NCBI GenBank assembly: GCA_903902315.1
Contig: CAIUUK010000052.1
Span: 1-32,634 of the forward strand
Direction: 5' to 3'
Source of the DNA: an uncultured bacterium
Lineage (GTDB): Bacteria > Patescibacteriota > Minisyncoccia > Phycocordibacterales > PALSA-1337
Length of the DNA stretch: 32,634 nt
Position 1 is the first letter of the stretch. Each line of letters begins with the position of its first letter. The notes below the pieces were generated by a model. The model was not told where the DNA came from. It ran no database searches and saw only the letters and a list, made by a program, of their open reading frames with translations. This document shows, piece by piece, positions 10,344-19,277 of the stretch. The position numbers were made by a program, and so were the translations under genes.

Positions 10344-10373
10344 TTGACTTTCAACCACACCACCTGCTAGTAT
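10344..10373 (+). promoter_or_regulatory. Predicted sigma70 promoter with extended -10
   Basis: TTGACT-18 bp-TAGTAT preceded by TGC, upstream of the CDS at 10441. Confidence 0.55.
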
Positions 10374-10440
10374 AAATGTCAAACAAACGAGAATTGGCGC
10401 AACCAAACTTAAGCTAACTCTCACACAAACTATTCGATCT

Positions 10441-11205
10441 ATGAAAACTACAAACCGTCGGTTCAGTTCGGCGCTTTTTTGCGTCATGACTGCAGTCAGT
10501 ATCATCGTCACTTCTCTTCTGGTGGTGTCGACAAAGGTGGAAGCACAGGGCACCACTATCACCATCATTCCGATAATCACATCAACCTCCATCAACACAA
10601 ACCAGTCACAAGTAACTTCAACCGTGAACAGCCTCGAAACTGGAGACTTGTCGGGCTTGAATGTCATTCCAAACGGAAGCAGTCTGAGTGTTGCGTGGAT
10701 CTTCAGTCACAATGGTGTTGGCTATCTCAATAATTGGTGCACGGTCATCACTAGCACCAACACATTCACATTGGGTCAGGTGCAATACACTTTAACTGAC
10801 CAGTATCCATCTTCCCCGGTATCAATATCTGGGACATTTGGTGGACAAGGCTTAACTTACGATCTACTTGGTATTGGGATTAACTCTGGACCAGATGGTA
10901 TCCTCGGCACTACGGATGATATTTACTACACTTCTGGAAATGCCAACACCCCAGTAAACGCAGTTTACCTGCTCGGCATGTCATCATCATTTGAACAAGG
11001 CAACCTATCAACCGATGATGCCCTGCATGCATGGTCAATATCATGCCCTGTCACTGAAACGGTAACTTATTCAGTAAACGGTGTCAGTAATTCAGGTTTT
11101 CTGACCTATACAGCGACACCGACACCAGAACCGTCAACCGCAACCATTTTCATCGGGTCACTATTTGGACTCGCTGGATATATGAAATTTAGGAAAAAAC
11201 AGTAA
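10441..11205 (+). CDS. Secreted protein with PEP-CTERM-like C-terminal sorting signal
   Basis: N-terminal signal peptide; C-terminus TPTPEPSTATIFIGSLFGLAGYMKFRKKQ (PEP motif, hydrophobic helix, basic tail). Confidence 0.8.
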   Translation: MKTTNRRFSSALFCVMTAVSIIVTSLLVVSTKVEAQGTTITIIPIITSTSINTNQSQVTSTVNSLETGDLSGLNVIPNGSSLSVAWIFSHNGVGYLNNWCTVITSTNTFTLGQVQYTLTDQYPSSPVSISGTFGGQGLTYDLLGIGINSGPDGILGTTDDIYYTSGNANTPVNAVYLLGMSSSFEQGNLSTDDALHAWSISCPVTETVTYSVNGVSNSGFLTYTATPTPEPSTATIFIGSLFGLAGYMKFRKKQ

Positions 11206-11209
11206 CGAA

Positions 11210-11250
11210 ATGCCGCGCTCAAGTCTTGAGCGCGGCATATTTTATTTATG
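11210..11250 (+). terminator. Rho-independent terminator
   Basis: Perfect inverted repeat ATGCCGCGCTCAAG-T-CTTGAGCGCGGCAT followed by ATTTTATTTAT. Confidence 0.88.
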
Positions 11251-11267
11251 ATTCTGTGACATTAATA

Positions 11268-12479
11268 TTATATTTCTATAATTGACGATCTGATACAAGC
11301 TGTTTTTGATGAGTTCAATTTATAGCCTTTTGTCAAATCACATTTAAATTGGCAAGTAACGATTGAATTTGTACTACATGTAGTCGCGCCTGTAGGTGAT
11401 CCTGGCTGACCGACATCTCCATTACAAGAAATTGCATGCGCAGGAAGCGTGCACAAAACCGGATTTTGTGTCACTGAATATGGAGTTACAACAACATCAA
11501 GTTCTTTTGTATGTGGAATAGAACTTCTACCTGAGGCCACATTATAAGTAAATGCAAATGACTTTGTGACTGTTGCTGTAACATTTGTAAATTGAGCTGT
11601 ATAACTTCCATTATTTGTTGGATTAAAACCAGTAGGCCAATCACCATTAAAACTCAATGTTGTTGATGCAAACGCTGTGCCCCATGACCAAGAAATATTT
11701 GCTGATGCAGTACCATCACTCTGAGCCATCATATTTATTTTTTGTGGAGTACCCACTATCGCTGTAACTGGAATATCCTTAAGTGGTCCAACATTAGCCG
11801 ATCCTTGCATATCAAGTTCAGTGCTATTATTAATCGTAGTCACACATCCCGTCGAACCTGCACATGAAGCCATGAACTGAACCCAGCCCATGACATTTCC
11901 ACCCCAGGCATAACCTGAAATGGCTGAATTTGTATTATCAGAATTTACAGTATATGTAACTCCGCCGTTACCTGTTGCATCTGGTGAACTGTGATTTATT
12001 CCAGAGAGTTCCATACATCCATCCCAACCATCTGAACTATTTGTACCAGAACTATCTACGCGACCTTCCTCAGAAACTACACGAGCCCAGCCGGTAACCT
12101 GACCATAAGTTTGACTGCTACTACTCATATCTATGTGTGCTGGTATGTTGTTAAAACAAGTAGGCTGAACATTTAAATCAGAAGGATTAAAAGAAATCCA
12201 ACCAACATTTCCTGACCAAGCATAACCACTCAAATTTCCAGAATCATCTACAGCAACATCATATGCTGAACCTGTATTTGCATCACTTGAGTTGAATGAA
12301 ATCCAGCCAGTCGTACCTGACCATGCCCAACCATCCAAACAAACTGATGCGCCACTATATGGACAACTGACTGATTGTGCATGAACTGGAATCTTTGGAC
12401 TCTGCACAAATGATACTGCCATACCAAGCACCACCACGAGGACGACGAGTGCTACGAGATATAATACTGTTTTTTTCAT
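11268..12479 (-). CDS. Secreted/surface protein with WSGxxGWISFN repeats and Cys-rich C-terminus
   Basis: N-terminal TM/signal; repeats GWAWSGTTGWISFN, GYAWSGNVGWISFN, GYAWGGNVMGWVQF; Cys-rich tail. Confidence 0.82.
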   Translation of the reverse strand: MKKTVLYLVALVVLVVVLGMAVSFVQSPKIPVHAQSVSCPYSGASVCLDGWAWSGTTGWISFNSSDANTGSAYDVAVDDSGNLSGYAWSGNVGWISFNPSDLNVQPTCFNNIPAHIDMSSSSQTYGQVTGWARVVSEEGRVDSSGTNSSDGWDGCMELSGINHSSPDATGNGGVTYTVNSDNTNSAISGYAWGGNVMGWVQFMASCAGSTGCVTTINNSTELDMQGSANVGPLKDIPVTAIVGTPQKINMMAQSDGTASANISWSWGTAFASTTLSFNGDWPTGFNPTNNGSYTAQFTNVTATVTKSFAFTYNVASGRSSIPHTKELDVVVTPYSVTQNPVLCTLPAHAISCNGDVGQPGSPTGATTCSTNSIVTCQFKCDLTKGYKLNSSKTACIRSSIIEI

Positions 12480-12520
12480 ATCAAATTTATAATAATAAAG
12501 AGGTAATAATTACCCCAGAA

Positions 12521-14842
12521 TTATAACACTTTCGGCCACTCCTCAACAATGAGCACAGACCGACCACTGTTGATATCCTGCCAGATCTCTTCAGTTACAT
12601 AAGGCATAAAAGGATGCAAAGCTTTCAATATTGTCTGTAATGCATATAGCAAAAACTGAACTCGTGCTATTCGTGCCTCCATATCATCACCATTTAGGAT
12701 AGGCTTACTTTCTTCCAAAATTTTGTCCGCCAATTCATGCCACACATAATGATATAGCTTTTCACCAACGAGATAGAACTTATACTCTTCCATTTCTTTT
12801 GTTATTTCAGCGATAAGGTCATTCAACTGTTTGAGATACGCCCGCTCAGTCGTACCCAACTTAATCATTGAGACTTGATCATTGAAAATTTGTGCATCAA
12901 AATCAATTCTCGGCACAACTGTCAAACCATACCTCTCTCCTTCAGCCACTGACAAAATAAATCGTGTAATATTCCAAATCTTATTACCAAAATTTTTGTA
13001 TCCTTTAACCTTATCTTCTGACAATTTCATATCATTACCAGGGCCAGTTCCAACGATGAGAGAAAGACGGGTAGCATCAGCTCCATATTTTGAAATCATA
13101 TCCAGCGGATCGATGATATTACCAAGTGACTTTGACATTTTTTTACCTTTTCCATCACGAACGAGTCCATGTAAATAAACCGTCTTAAAAGGAATATCGC
13201 CGAGGAGGCATCCTGTCATAAGAATCATACGAGCCACCCAGAAAAAAAGTATGTCATAACCAGTTTCCAAAACATTTGTTGGATGAAATAGTTTCAAATC
13301 TTCAGTTTTTTCTGGCCAACCCAAAGTCGAAAAAGTCCACAATCCTGATGAGAACCAAGTATCGAGAGTGTCTTCATCCTGTTTCCAACCTTCACCTATA
13401 GGTGCTTCAACTCCTACATAAATATCCTGCGATTCATTTTTGACTTCTTTATACCAAACTGGAATACGATGACCATACCAAATCTGCCTTGAAATACACC
13501 AGTCACGCAAATTATTTATCCAATGAAAATATGTCTTATCAAATCTCTCTGGAATAATTTCTATCAAACCATCCGGATTCGAATCAGCACTTTTTACAGC
13601 CTTTTGCATTATCTCCTTCAATGTTGTTTCAGAACCAGACTTTATACCAGGAATTTTTGAGTGCTCAAGTTTGAATTTTGAATCAACTGAAATAAACCAC
13701 TGTAATTTTGGTAGAGGTTCAACGACTCCGCCAGTTCTCTCAGCTGTAGCGATATTTTGAAGCGTGTCTTCAGTTTTTTCCAACAAACTATTTTCTTCCA
13801 ACCATTTAACGATAACATCACGCGCTGGAGCAACTTTCATTCCAGCAACAATACCCGCATTTGGCATCATTTTTGCAAATTCATCTATAACCTGTACTGA
13901 TTGAACATTGTGGCGTCTAGCAATATCAGCATCTATAGAACTGTGAGCAGGAGTAACTCCGACAGCACCAGTACCAAATGCTGGATCAACGGCTTCATCA
14001 GCCACTATAATTATATTTAATTTTGCACCAGCAAAATTTATCTCGTATGTTTTTCCAACAAATTTTTTATATCTAATATCCTCTGGATGAACAGCAACAG
14101 CTGTATCACCTACTTTTGTTTCTGGACGAGTCGTAGCTATTGAAATTGGAAAATCCTTTGAATATTTAAAAGTGTAGAGCTTTGATTTGCGTTCTTCATA
14201 TACAATTTCATCATCAGAAATTGTAGTTTGACCTTTTGGATCCCAATTTACAATACGATTTCCACGATAAATAAGTCCTAACTCATACATTTTTTTGAAA
14301 GCAGTTCGAACTGACTTTGTTCGCAATTCGTCTAAAGTAAAAGCTTCTCTTGACCAATCAATAGACGCACCCATTTTTCTAACCTGATCAATAATAGTGT
14401 CATGACTCTCTTGAGCAAAAATACTGACTCTTTTCAAAAATTCTTCACGACCTAAATCGTGTCGGCGTTTCCCCTCTTTTTTTTCAATTTCTTTTTCAAC
14501 TTTTGATTGAGTCGCGATAGCAGCATGGTCGGTTCCTGGTAGCCACAAAGTCCTGAAGCCTTGCATTCGTTTGTAGCGAATCATAATGTCCTCTATGGCA
14601 AGCATCGCTGCATGACCCATATGCAATGTCCCAGTAACATTTGGTGGTGGTAAAACAATAGAAAAAGGTTCACCGTGTACGCCACGGCCAGGCTTGTCAC
14701 TCGGCAATTTGTCAGGATTAAAATAACCAGACTTCTCCCACATCTCATATATGCGCGACTCCGTTTCTGCTGGATTGTATGGCTTGAGGAATTTCTCAGA
14801 AATGAGAGCGTGTACCTGCTTTGAAACATCTTTTTCGTTCAT
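12521..14842 (-). CDS. valS: Valyl-tRNA synthetase
   Basis: PPPNVTGTLHMGHA (HIGH), WLPGTDHAAIATQ, RDWCISRQIWYGHRIPVWY, GKKMSKSLGN (KMSKS). Confidence 0.96.
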   Translation of the reverse strand: MNEKDVSKQVHALISEKFLKPYNPAETESRIYEMWEKSGYFNPDKLPSDKPGRGVHGEPFSIVLPPPNVTGTLHMGHAAMLAIEDIMIRYKRMQGFRTLWLPGTDHAAIATQSKVEKEIEKKEGKRRHDLGREEFLKRVSIFAQESHDTIIDQVRKMGASIDWSREAFTLDELRTKSVRTAFKKMYELGLIYRGNRIVNWDPKGQTTISDDEIVYEERKSKLYTFKYSKDFPISIATTRPETKVGDTAVAVHPEDIRYKKFVGKTYEINFAGAKLNIIIVADEAVDPAFGTGAVGVTPAHSSIDADIARRHNVQSVQVIDEFAKMMPNAGIVAGMKVAPARDVIVKWLEENSLLEKTEDTLQNIATAERTGGVVEPLPKLQWFISVDSKFKLEHSKIPGIKSGSETTLKEIMQKAVKSADSNPDGLIEIIPERFDKTYFHWINNLRDWCISRQIWYGHRIPVWYKEVKNESQDIYVGVEAPIGEGWKQDEDTLDTWFSSGLWTFSTLGWPEKTEDLKLFHPTNVLETGYDILFFWVARMILMTGCLLGDIPFKTVYLHGLVRDGKGKKMSKSLGNIIDPLDMISKYGADATRLSLIVGTGPGNDMKLSEDKVKGYKNFGNKIWNITRFILSVAEGERYGLTVVPRIDFDAQIFNDQVSMIKLGTTERAYLKQLNDLIAEITKEMEEYKFYLVGEKLYHYVWHELADKILEESKPILNGDDMEARIARVQFLLYALQTILKALHPFMPYVTEEIWQDINSGRSVLIVEEWPKVL

Positions 14843-14909
14843 GAATGAAATACTAGCAGAAAATACGCCGACTTTCCATCAACACATAACCTAATTCGAT
14901 TCTAGTGCT

Positions 14910-14937
14910 TTGACAAAACAAAAAATCGTGCTAATGT
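14910..14937 (+). promoter_or_regulatory. Predicted sigma70 promoter with extended -10
   Basis: TTGACA-16 bp-TAATGT with TGC immediately before the -10; upstream of the CDS at 15019. Confidence 0.6.
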
Positions 14938-15018
14938 ATGACACTCCCTTGATCTTTGTAAAATAGAATAAGGAAAAACAAACCACAACCAAATAAACTA
15001 GTCGGACTACGAATAATT

Positions 15019-16095
15019 ATGAAAAAACTAATTGCGGCGGTTTTAACCATCGGCTGTTTGAGCTTGTCAAAAGCACAACCAGCTCCAACAAACAACGCGG
15101 CTTCATTCACAAACATCATTGTTTACAATTTTGTTGTCACAGCTCCCACGAGCCCCTCAAACTCATTCTCGTTGCAGAATGTGATGAGTTACATGGATAA
15201 ACACGGTGTCATCGGGCTTATCCCAACCGACATCGCAAACAATCCCGCAGCCCTCAATCGCCCGAACATTTTGCGGGCGTGCGATATCATCTATTCCTCG
15301 GCAAACTATGACATGTGGGATGCGACGAATAACCCGACTGGTGCTTTTGCTGTGCAAAACGGCAAACGTGCTAGCGGTGGCTTGGATTGGCAACAGACGA
15401 CACCTTTCCTCGCTTCTGATGTTTACTTCGTCTTTGATAGCGACGAACCGGCGCATTCTTTGCATTATGCTGGCAATGTCGCAACAAATACAGCAAATGG
15501 CTCACCTCTCACCTTTTCTTCGACACTCCGTGGCGAATTATGGGATGAGACCGGTAAACCAATTGCACAGTATTACAACGGCGAAAGCGTTGCGACGCAT
15601 CCAATCAATCGCTTGCTGTGTCTGATCCGCGAAGGCTGGTATGTCACTGATTCAAATGGCCTAGGCTTGGATCTTAACTACTTCAAAAACCACATGACAA
15701 TTGGTTTTTGCACACAGTTCTACATGATGAATGGCCAAGGTCAGAGCAAATGCCAGAGCAGTTCGCCTTGGCTCGATGTCATCGGAACCACGAATGTTAA
15801 CGGTCAAGGTTATGGCGTATTTTCTTTGGAGGGTCAACGCCAGCTTGGCATGACTTATACCATCGAAGGTGTGCCGAATAATCTGAACCGTTCAATATTG
15901 TGGAACAACCTGTGGACTGACTTGGTTGATGGTTATACCTTTGTCGGGCCATATTGGCCAAACGGTTTTTTCAGGGCAATGGAAGGTAGTGTGGTGATTC
16001 CCCCACCTGCACCACCCAATCCAAACTTCCTTTTGAAATCACAGATATCAGTTCAAAGTCTGCCTGTGCTTCAAATTTCAAACGGTCCGGAGTAA
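15019..16095 (+). CDS. Secreted protein of unknown function
   Basis: Signal peptide MKKLIAAVLTIGCLSLSKAQ; long ORF with own promoter and terminator; no family recognised. Confidence 0.8.
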   Translation: MKKLIAAVLTIGCLSLSKAQPAPTNNAASFTNIIVYNFVVTAPTSPSNSFSLQNVMSYMDKHGVIGLIPTDIANNPAALNRPNILRACDIIYSSANYDMWDATNNPTGAFAVQNGKRASGGLDWQQTTPFLASDVYFVFDSDEPAHSLHYAGNVATNTANGSPLTFSSTLRGELWDETGKPIAQYYNGESVATHPINRLLCLIREGWYVTDSNGLGLDLNYFKNHMTIGFCTQFYMMNGQGQSKCQSSSPWLDVIGTTNVNGQGYGVFSLEGQRQLGMTYTIEGVPNNLNRSILWNNLWTDLVDGYTFVGPYWPNGFFRAMEGSVVIPPPAPPNPNFLLKSQISVQSLPVLQISNGPE

Positions 16096-16120
16096 TCTGG
16101 TCGTTCGCAATCTTCAGTCT

Positions 16121-16152
16121 CTCCACTTAAACAGTGGAGGGATTTTTATTTA
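16121..16152 (+). terminator. Rho-independent terminator
   Basis: CTCCACT-TAAAC-AGTGGAG followed by GGATTTTTATTTAT. Confidence 0.85.
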
Positions 16153-16183
16153 TGTAATTACATTCCTATAAATATATCCGACT

Positions 16184-16213
16184 TTGACACCATAAGACTT
16201 CGTGTGCTAGTGT
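16184..16213 (+). promoter_or_regulatory. Predicted sigma70 promoter with extended -10
   Basis: TTGACA-18 bp-TAGTGT preceded by TGC, upstream of the CDS at 16282. Confidence 0.55.
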
Positions 16214-16281
16214 TGTCTTCCTAAGCATTTAATATGTCTTACTAAGATTCTACTATAAATAACAAGCGAGCTACAAAAAAT

Positions 16282-17214
16282 ATGAAAATAATTTCAAAGA
16301 TAATCACAGTTTCAATAATTGGCATAACAGCCTCAGCTTTAGCGCCAATGGTTTTTGCTGACACAACTAATCCAGATAATTTTGTACCGACTCTAGGTCC
16401 AACAACGACTGAAGACACCGCGATCATCCCAAATACAGGCGGAGACAACAGTGCTGAAGCAAGTTCAACGCTCGTACCAAACAATGGCGGTACAAATGAT
16501 ACTGAAGGAGGCACGACACTCGTACCAAACGGTTCAGGTTCAAACGGTGATGAAATCGGTACAACTACAACCACCTCAACTACAACTGCCTCGACTACAG
16601 ATTCAACACCACCTGCTCCAGAAACACCAAATGTGTCTGATGGCGGCGGATCTTCAGGATCAAGTGGAACTATTGTTCCAACAATATTTGCTTCTACAAC
16701 AGCCTCAACTACTACGGCCCTGTCTTTGAATTCATGCCCACTCATCACGACTTTTATGCAAGCAAATGCAAACAATAACAGTGGTGATGTCACAAAACTC
16801 CAAACATTCTTGAAGAATGTTGAAAATCTTAATGTCGATATAACAGGCATATTTGATACCAACACTGTTGCAGCAGTCAAAGCTTTCCAAGCAAAATACC
16901 TCGCAGATACAATGGGTCCATGGAAATCAGCAACTCCTTCAGGTTCAGTATTTATTACAACAAAGAGAAAGATCAACGAGATCGCTTGTAATTCAACAAT
17001 AACCCTAACACCAGAGGAAATCTCAATCATTAATTCTCATAATCAAAATCCTCCAGTCATTGGTTCAAACACAACAGGAACAACAACACCTGTAGTCGGT
17101 CCTACAATCGGTGAAGGTACAAGTACAAACTCAAATAATACTGCCAATACAGCTTCCGTCATCAATGCTCCAATATTAAATCGCGTTTGGAATTTCTTTA
17201 AAGGACTTTTCTAA
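16282..17214 (+). CDS. Secreted Thr/Ser-rich protein with peptidoglycan-binding-like domain
   Basis: Signal peptide; GGDNS/GTT-rich linker; VTKLQTFLKNVENLNVDITGIFDTNTVAAVKAFQAKY resembles PG_binding_1. Confidence 0.82.
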   Translation: MKIISKIITVSIIGITASALAPMVFADTTNPDNFVPTLGPTTTEDTAIIPNTGGDNSAEASSTLVPNNGGTNDTEGGTTLVPNGSGSNGDEIGTTTTTSTTTASTTDSTPPAPETPNVSDGGGSSGSSGTIVPTIFASTTASTTTALSLNSCPLITTFMQANANNNSGDVTKLQTFLKNVENLNVDITGIFDTNTVAAVKAFQAKYLADTMGPWKSATPSGSVFITTKRKINEIACNSTITLTPEEISIINSHNQNPPVIGSNTTGTTTPVVGPTIGEGTSTNSNNTANTASVINAPILNRVWNFFKGLF

Positions 17215-17235
17215 TCTAAAAAAAGAAAAATAATT

Positions 17236-17262
17236 AAACCCTGTAATACGGGTTTTTTATTT
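17236..17262 (+). terminator. Rho-independent terminator
   Basis: AAACCC-TGTAATAC-GGGTTT followed by TTTATTT. Confidence 0.7.
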
Positions 17263-17964
17263 GTATGGTTGAACACCCAGTATCTTATCTATAGTTACAA
17301 ATTGATACCCCTCTTTTTTTAACGATTCAATTATAATTGGCAAAGCTTCAATAGTATTTTCTCTGGAATAATCTGTGCCATATTCATGCCCATCATGCAT
17401 AATTATTATGCCATCAGGTTTTGCGTAATTCAAAACATTTGAAACAACCGTACCTGATGAATTGTTATTATCCCAATCCTTTGGATCAATACTCCAACCT
17501 GCAAAAACATAACCTTCACTTTTTATTTCCTTAATCATGCCAGGAGAAGTGCTACTATATGGTGGCCTAAATAAATGTGGTATACGAAACAATTGTGGTA
17601 TGTGAAGCGTATCTGGCTGAAGTGAAGTGGCTTGCATTATAACTGATTGCGCTTGAGAGATATCATCATGAAGTGTACTCGTAGCCATAACCGGCAATAG
17701 TCGTGAGTGACTGTAACTATGATTACCGATCACATCTCCATCAATGACTTCCCTGCGTACTTGATCTGGATGTTGTACAACATTTTTACCAATTAAGAAA
17801 AAAGTAGCTAGTACATGTTCTCTTTCCAGAATACTCAAAATTTGTGCGGTCGATGTTCCATATGGTCCATCATCAAAAGTGAGAGCGATGCGCTTTGAAA
17901 AGGCCGCAAGGTGTATAAAGTGATTTATGCCAATACCAAAACCGATGAGTGAAAGAGGAAGCAT
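17257..17964 (-). CDS. Polysaccharide deacetylase family protein (NodB homology)
   Basis: IALTFDDGPYGTSTAQILSILEREHVLATFFLIGKNV..IGNHSYSHSRL..FRPPYSS..IIMHDG. Confidence 0.94.
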   Translation of the reverse strand: MLPLSLIGFGIGINHFIHLAAFSKRIALTFDDGPYGTSTAQILSILEREHVLATFFLIGKNVVQHPDQVRREVIDGDVIGNHSYSHSRLLPVMATSTLHDDISQAQSVIMQATSLQPDTLHIPQLFRIPHLFRPPYSSTSPGMIKEIKSEGYVFAGWSIDPKDWDNNNSSGTVVSNVLNYAKPDGIIIMHDGHEYGTDYSRENTIEALPIIIESLKKEGYQFVTIDKILGVQPYK

Positions 17965-17982
17965 GGCAACATTGTAACAGGT

Positions 17983-18432
17983 TTAATTGATAAATCTAAC
18001 AAGATCAGACTCCAAAGTTCCATCTCTTAGGGCTTTATCAATAATTTGTGGCATAACATTTACACCATCGTCTTTACTGACCCACTTAAGTTCATAAATT
18101 TCATCAGCATGTGAACCAGAAGGTTTATTCATCTTTGCATAATCAGCAGAATTTTTTATTTCAAAGAAAAATTCGACGGATTGTGTATCATTATTCACAT
18201 AACCAGTATCGTCACTTATGTAATTATTTACATAAAATAATCTTCCCACATCTCCTTTGATACCAAGCTCTTCTTCCAATTCACGACTCAAACATTCTTT
18301 AATCTTCTCACCCCATTCTAGGTGTCCGCCAGGTAATACATAATAAGTATTTTTTGGTGAATGTTTAACAACCAATAATTTATTGTTATGAATAATAATC
18401 GCCCTGCATCGAATTATGATTTTTTTATCCAT
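17983..18432 (-). CDS. NUDIX hydrolase
   Basis: NUDIX box GGHLEWGEKIKECLSRELEEELGI. Start trimmed to MDKKIIIRCRAII; the upstream ORF-track extension to 18543 is antisense to a recombinase remnant. Confidence 0.9.
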   Translation of the reverse strand: MDKKIIIRCRAIIIHNNKLLVVKHSPKNTYYVLPGGHLEWGEKIKECLSRELEEELGIKGDVGRLFYVNNYISDDTGYVNNDTQSVEFFFEIKNSADYAKMNKPSGSHADEIYELKWVSKDDGVNVMPQIIDKALRDGTLESDLVRFIN

Positions 18433-18436
18433 ATAA

Positions 18437-18614
18437 TGTTTTATACCGATGTGACCTTCAACAGGACATACCTCGAACCTGGGACAAAATCCTCGATACG
18501 CTGGCAGCTTTAAATAGCCGGGGTGAATTGCCCGACTTATCAATCATTCCTGGATTTAATCGTTATGATGCAGATGCCGATCCAAATGAGGATGGCAAGG
18601 GTGATTGTAGCTAA
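18437..18614 (+). pseudogene. Remnant 1: C-terminal end of a large serine recombinase
   Basis: Frame from 18459 reads QQDIPRTWDKILDTLAALNSRGELPDLSIIPGFNRYDADADPNEDGKGDCS*, aligning with the intact recombinase C-terminus RQDIPRTWDRILDTLSALNSQDLLPDLSLIDDI.... 18 nt identical: ACAGGACATACCTCGAAC at 18461-18478 and 31186-31203. Confidence 0.9.
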
Positions 18615-18652
18615 GTGGTGCCGTGAGGTAAGACACTAGAAATTGCCAGAAT

Positions 18653-18691
18653 GGCAAATAAAATGACCCTCCGCAAACTTCACGAAGGGCC
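18653..18691 (-). terminator. Candidate terminator of the structured RNA
   Basis: Minus strand GGCCCTTCG-TGAAGTTTG-CGGAGGGTC followed by ATTTTATTT; 9-bp stem needing G-U pairs, so minus polarity. Confidence 0.5.
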
Positions 18692-19080
18692 GATTAGCAA
18701 GCAATTCCATCTTGTTATCTAATCTTCCAACTAGGATGTTTCACCTTTTCTCTAGGACGGTTGGTATATCCACAGACTTTCGTCTGCTGTTGTTTTCCAC
18801 GGAATGGTCTTATCTTTGATCGTGGATGCTGGGTCGATTAACTATCCTGCGGGGGAACAACAGTGATTCCCTTGAAAGCAACATTGATCGCATATCTGTG
18901 CCTACCCCATTGGAGGCCTCAATGCGCATTACTTTCGCTACAGAATAGCGTCCATTAGCACTCAGCTTTACAGGTCAATTGACCCGCCTGTGTCTGAGAA
19001 TAGATCTGCCATGCAATGTAAGGATTTTATGCGGGCATGTTGGAATACTTCAAACAAAGCTTCACCTCCTTTCTCCAGAA
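18653..19080 (-). ncRNA. Candidate structured noncoding RNA of unknown class (approximate ends)
   Basis: No ORF of 60 aa or more on either strand. Consecutive stem-loops, including CAGAC-GAAA-GTCTG, GATTAG/CTAATC with inner CAAG/CTTG, CCAAC/GTTGG, CCACG/CGTGG, GGGAA/TTCCC, CGCTA/TAGCG and CTCAG/CTGAG enclosing ACAGG/CCTGT; ends in a 9-bp stem with two G-U pairs plus ATTTTATTT on the minus strand. Confidence 0.5.
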
Positions 19081-19122
19081 CATAGAATAGCATCTTATAT
19101 TAACGAATACTATGTCTGAACA

Positions 19123-19239
19123 CTAAACAGCGCAGGGTTGTTGACTGACTTGTTGATCATCTCTGAATTTGTGCGACCTAGGACGAAGGACGATTCGAGT
19201 AAGGATAAAAAAGGTTATTGTAGCGGAATGGTAGAGTGA
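19123..19239 (+). pseudogene. Remnant 2: more diverged C-terminal end of a serine recombinase
   Basis: LNSAGLLTDLLIISEFVRPRTKDDSSKDKKGYCSGMVE* aligns with remnant 1 (LNSRGELPDLSIIPGFNR...DGKGDCS*) and the intact copy (LNSQDLLPDLSLIDDISKRRD...). Upstream homology is frame-disrupted. Confidence 0.7.
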
Positions 19240-19277
19240 GATAGGACGGGTATACTTGCCAGGGGCAAGAAAATCTA

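Noticed and set aside
10272-10667. 131-aa minus-strand ORF
   Set aside because: Overlaps the start of the PEP-CTERM gene, its promoter and the plsC-like gene; composition looks like antisense translation.
16242-17030. 262-aa minus-strand ORF
   Set aside because: Antisense of the Thr-rich PG-binding protein; Val/Ser low-complexity mirror.
18653-19080. tmRNA, RNase P RNA or tRNA interpretation of the structured segment
   Set aside because: I found no GGTTTCGAC-type tmRNA start, no ANDENYALAA-like tag, no GAGGAAAGTCC RNase P core and no tRNA T-loop GTTCGANNC.
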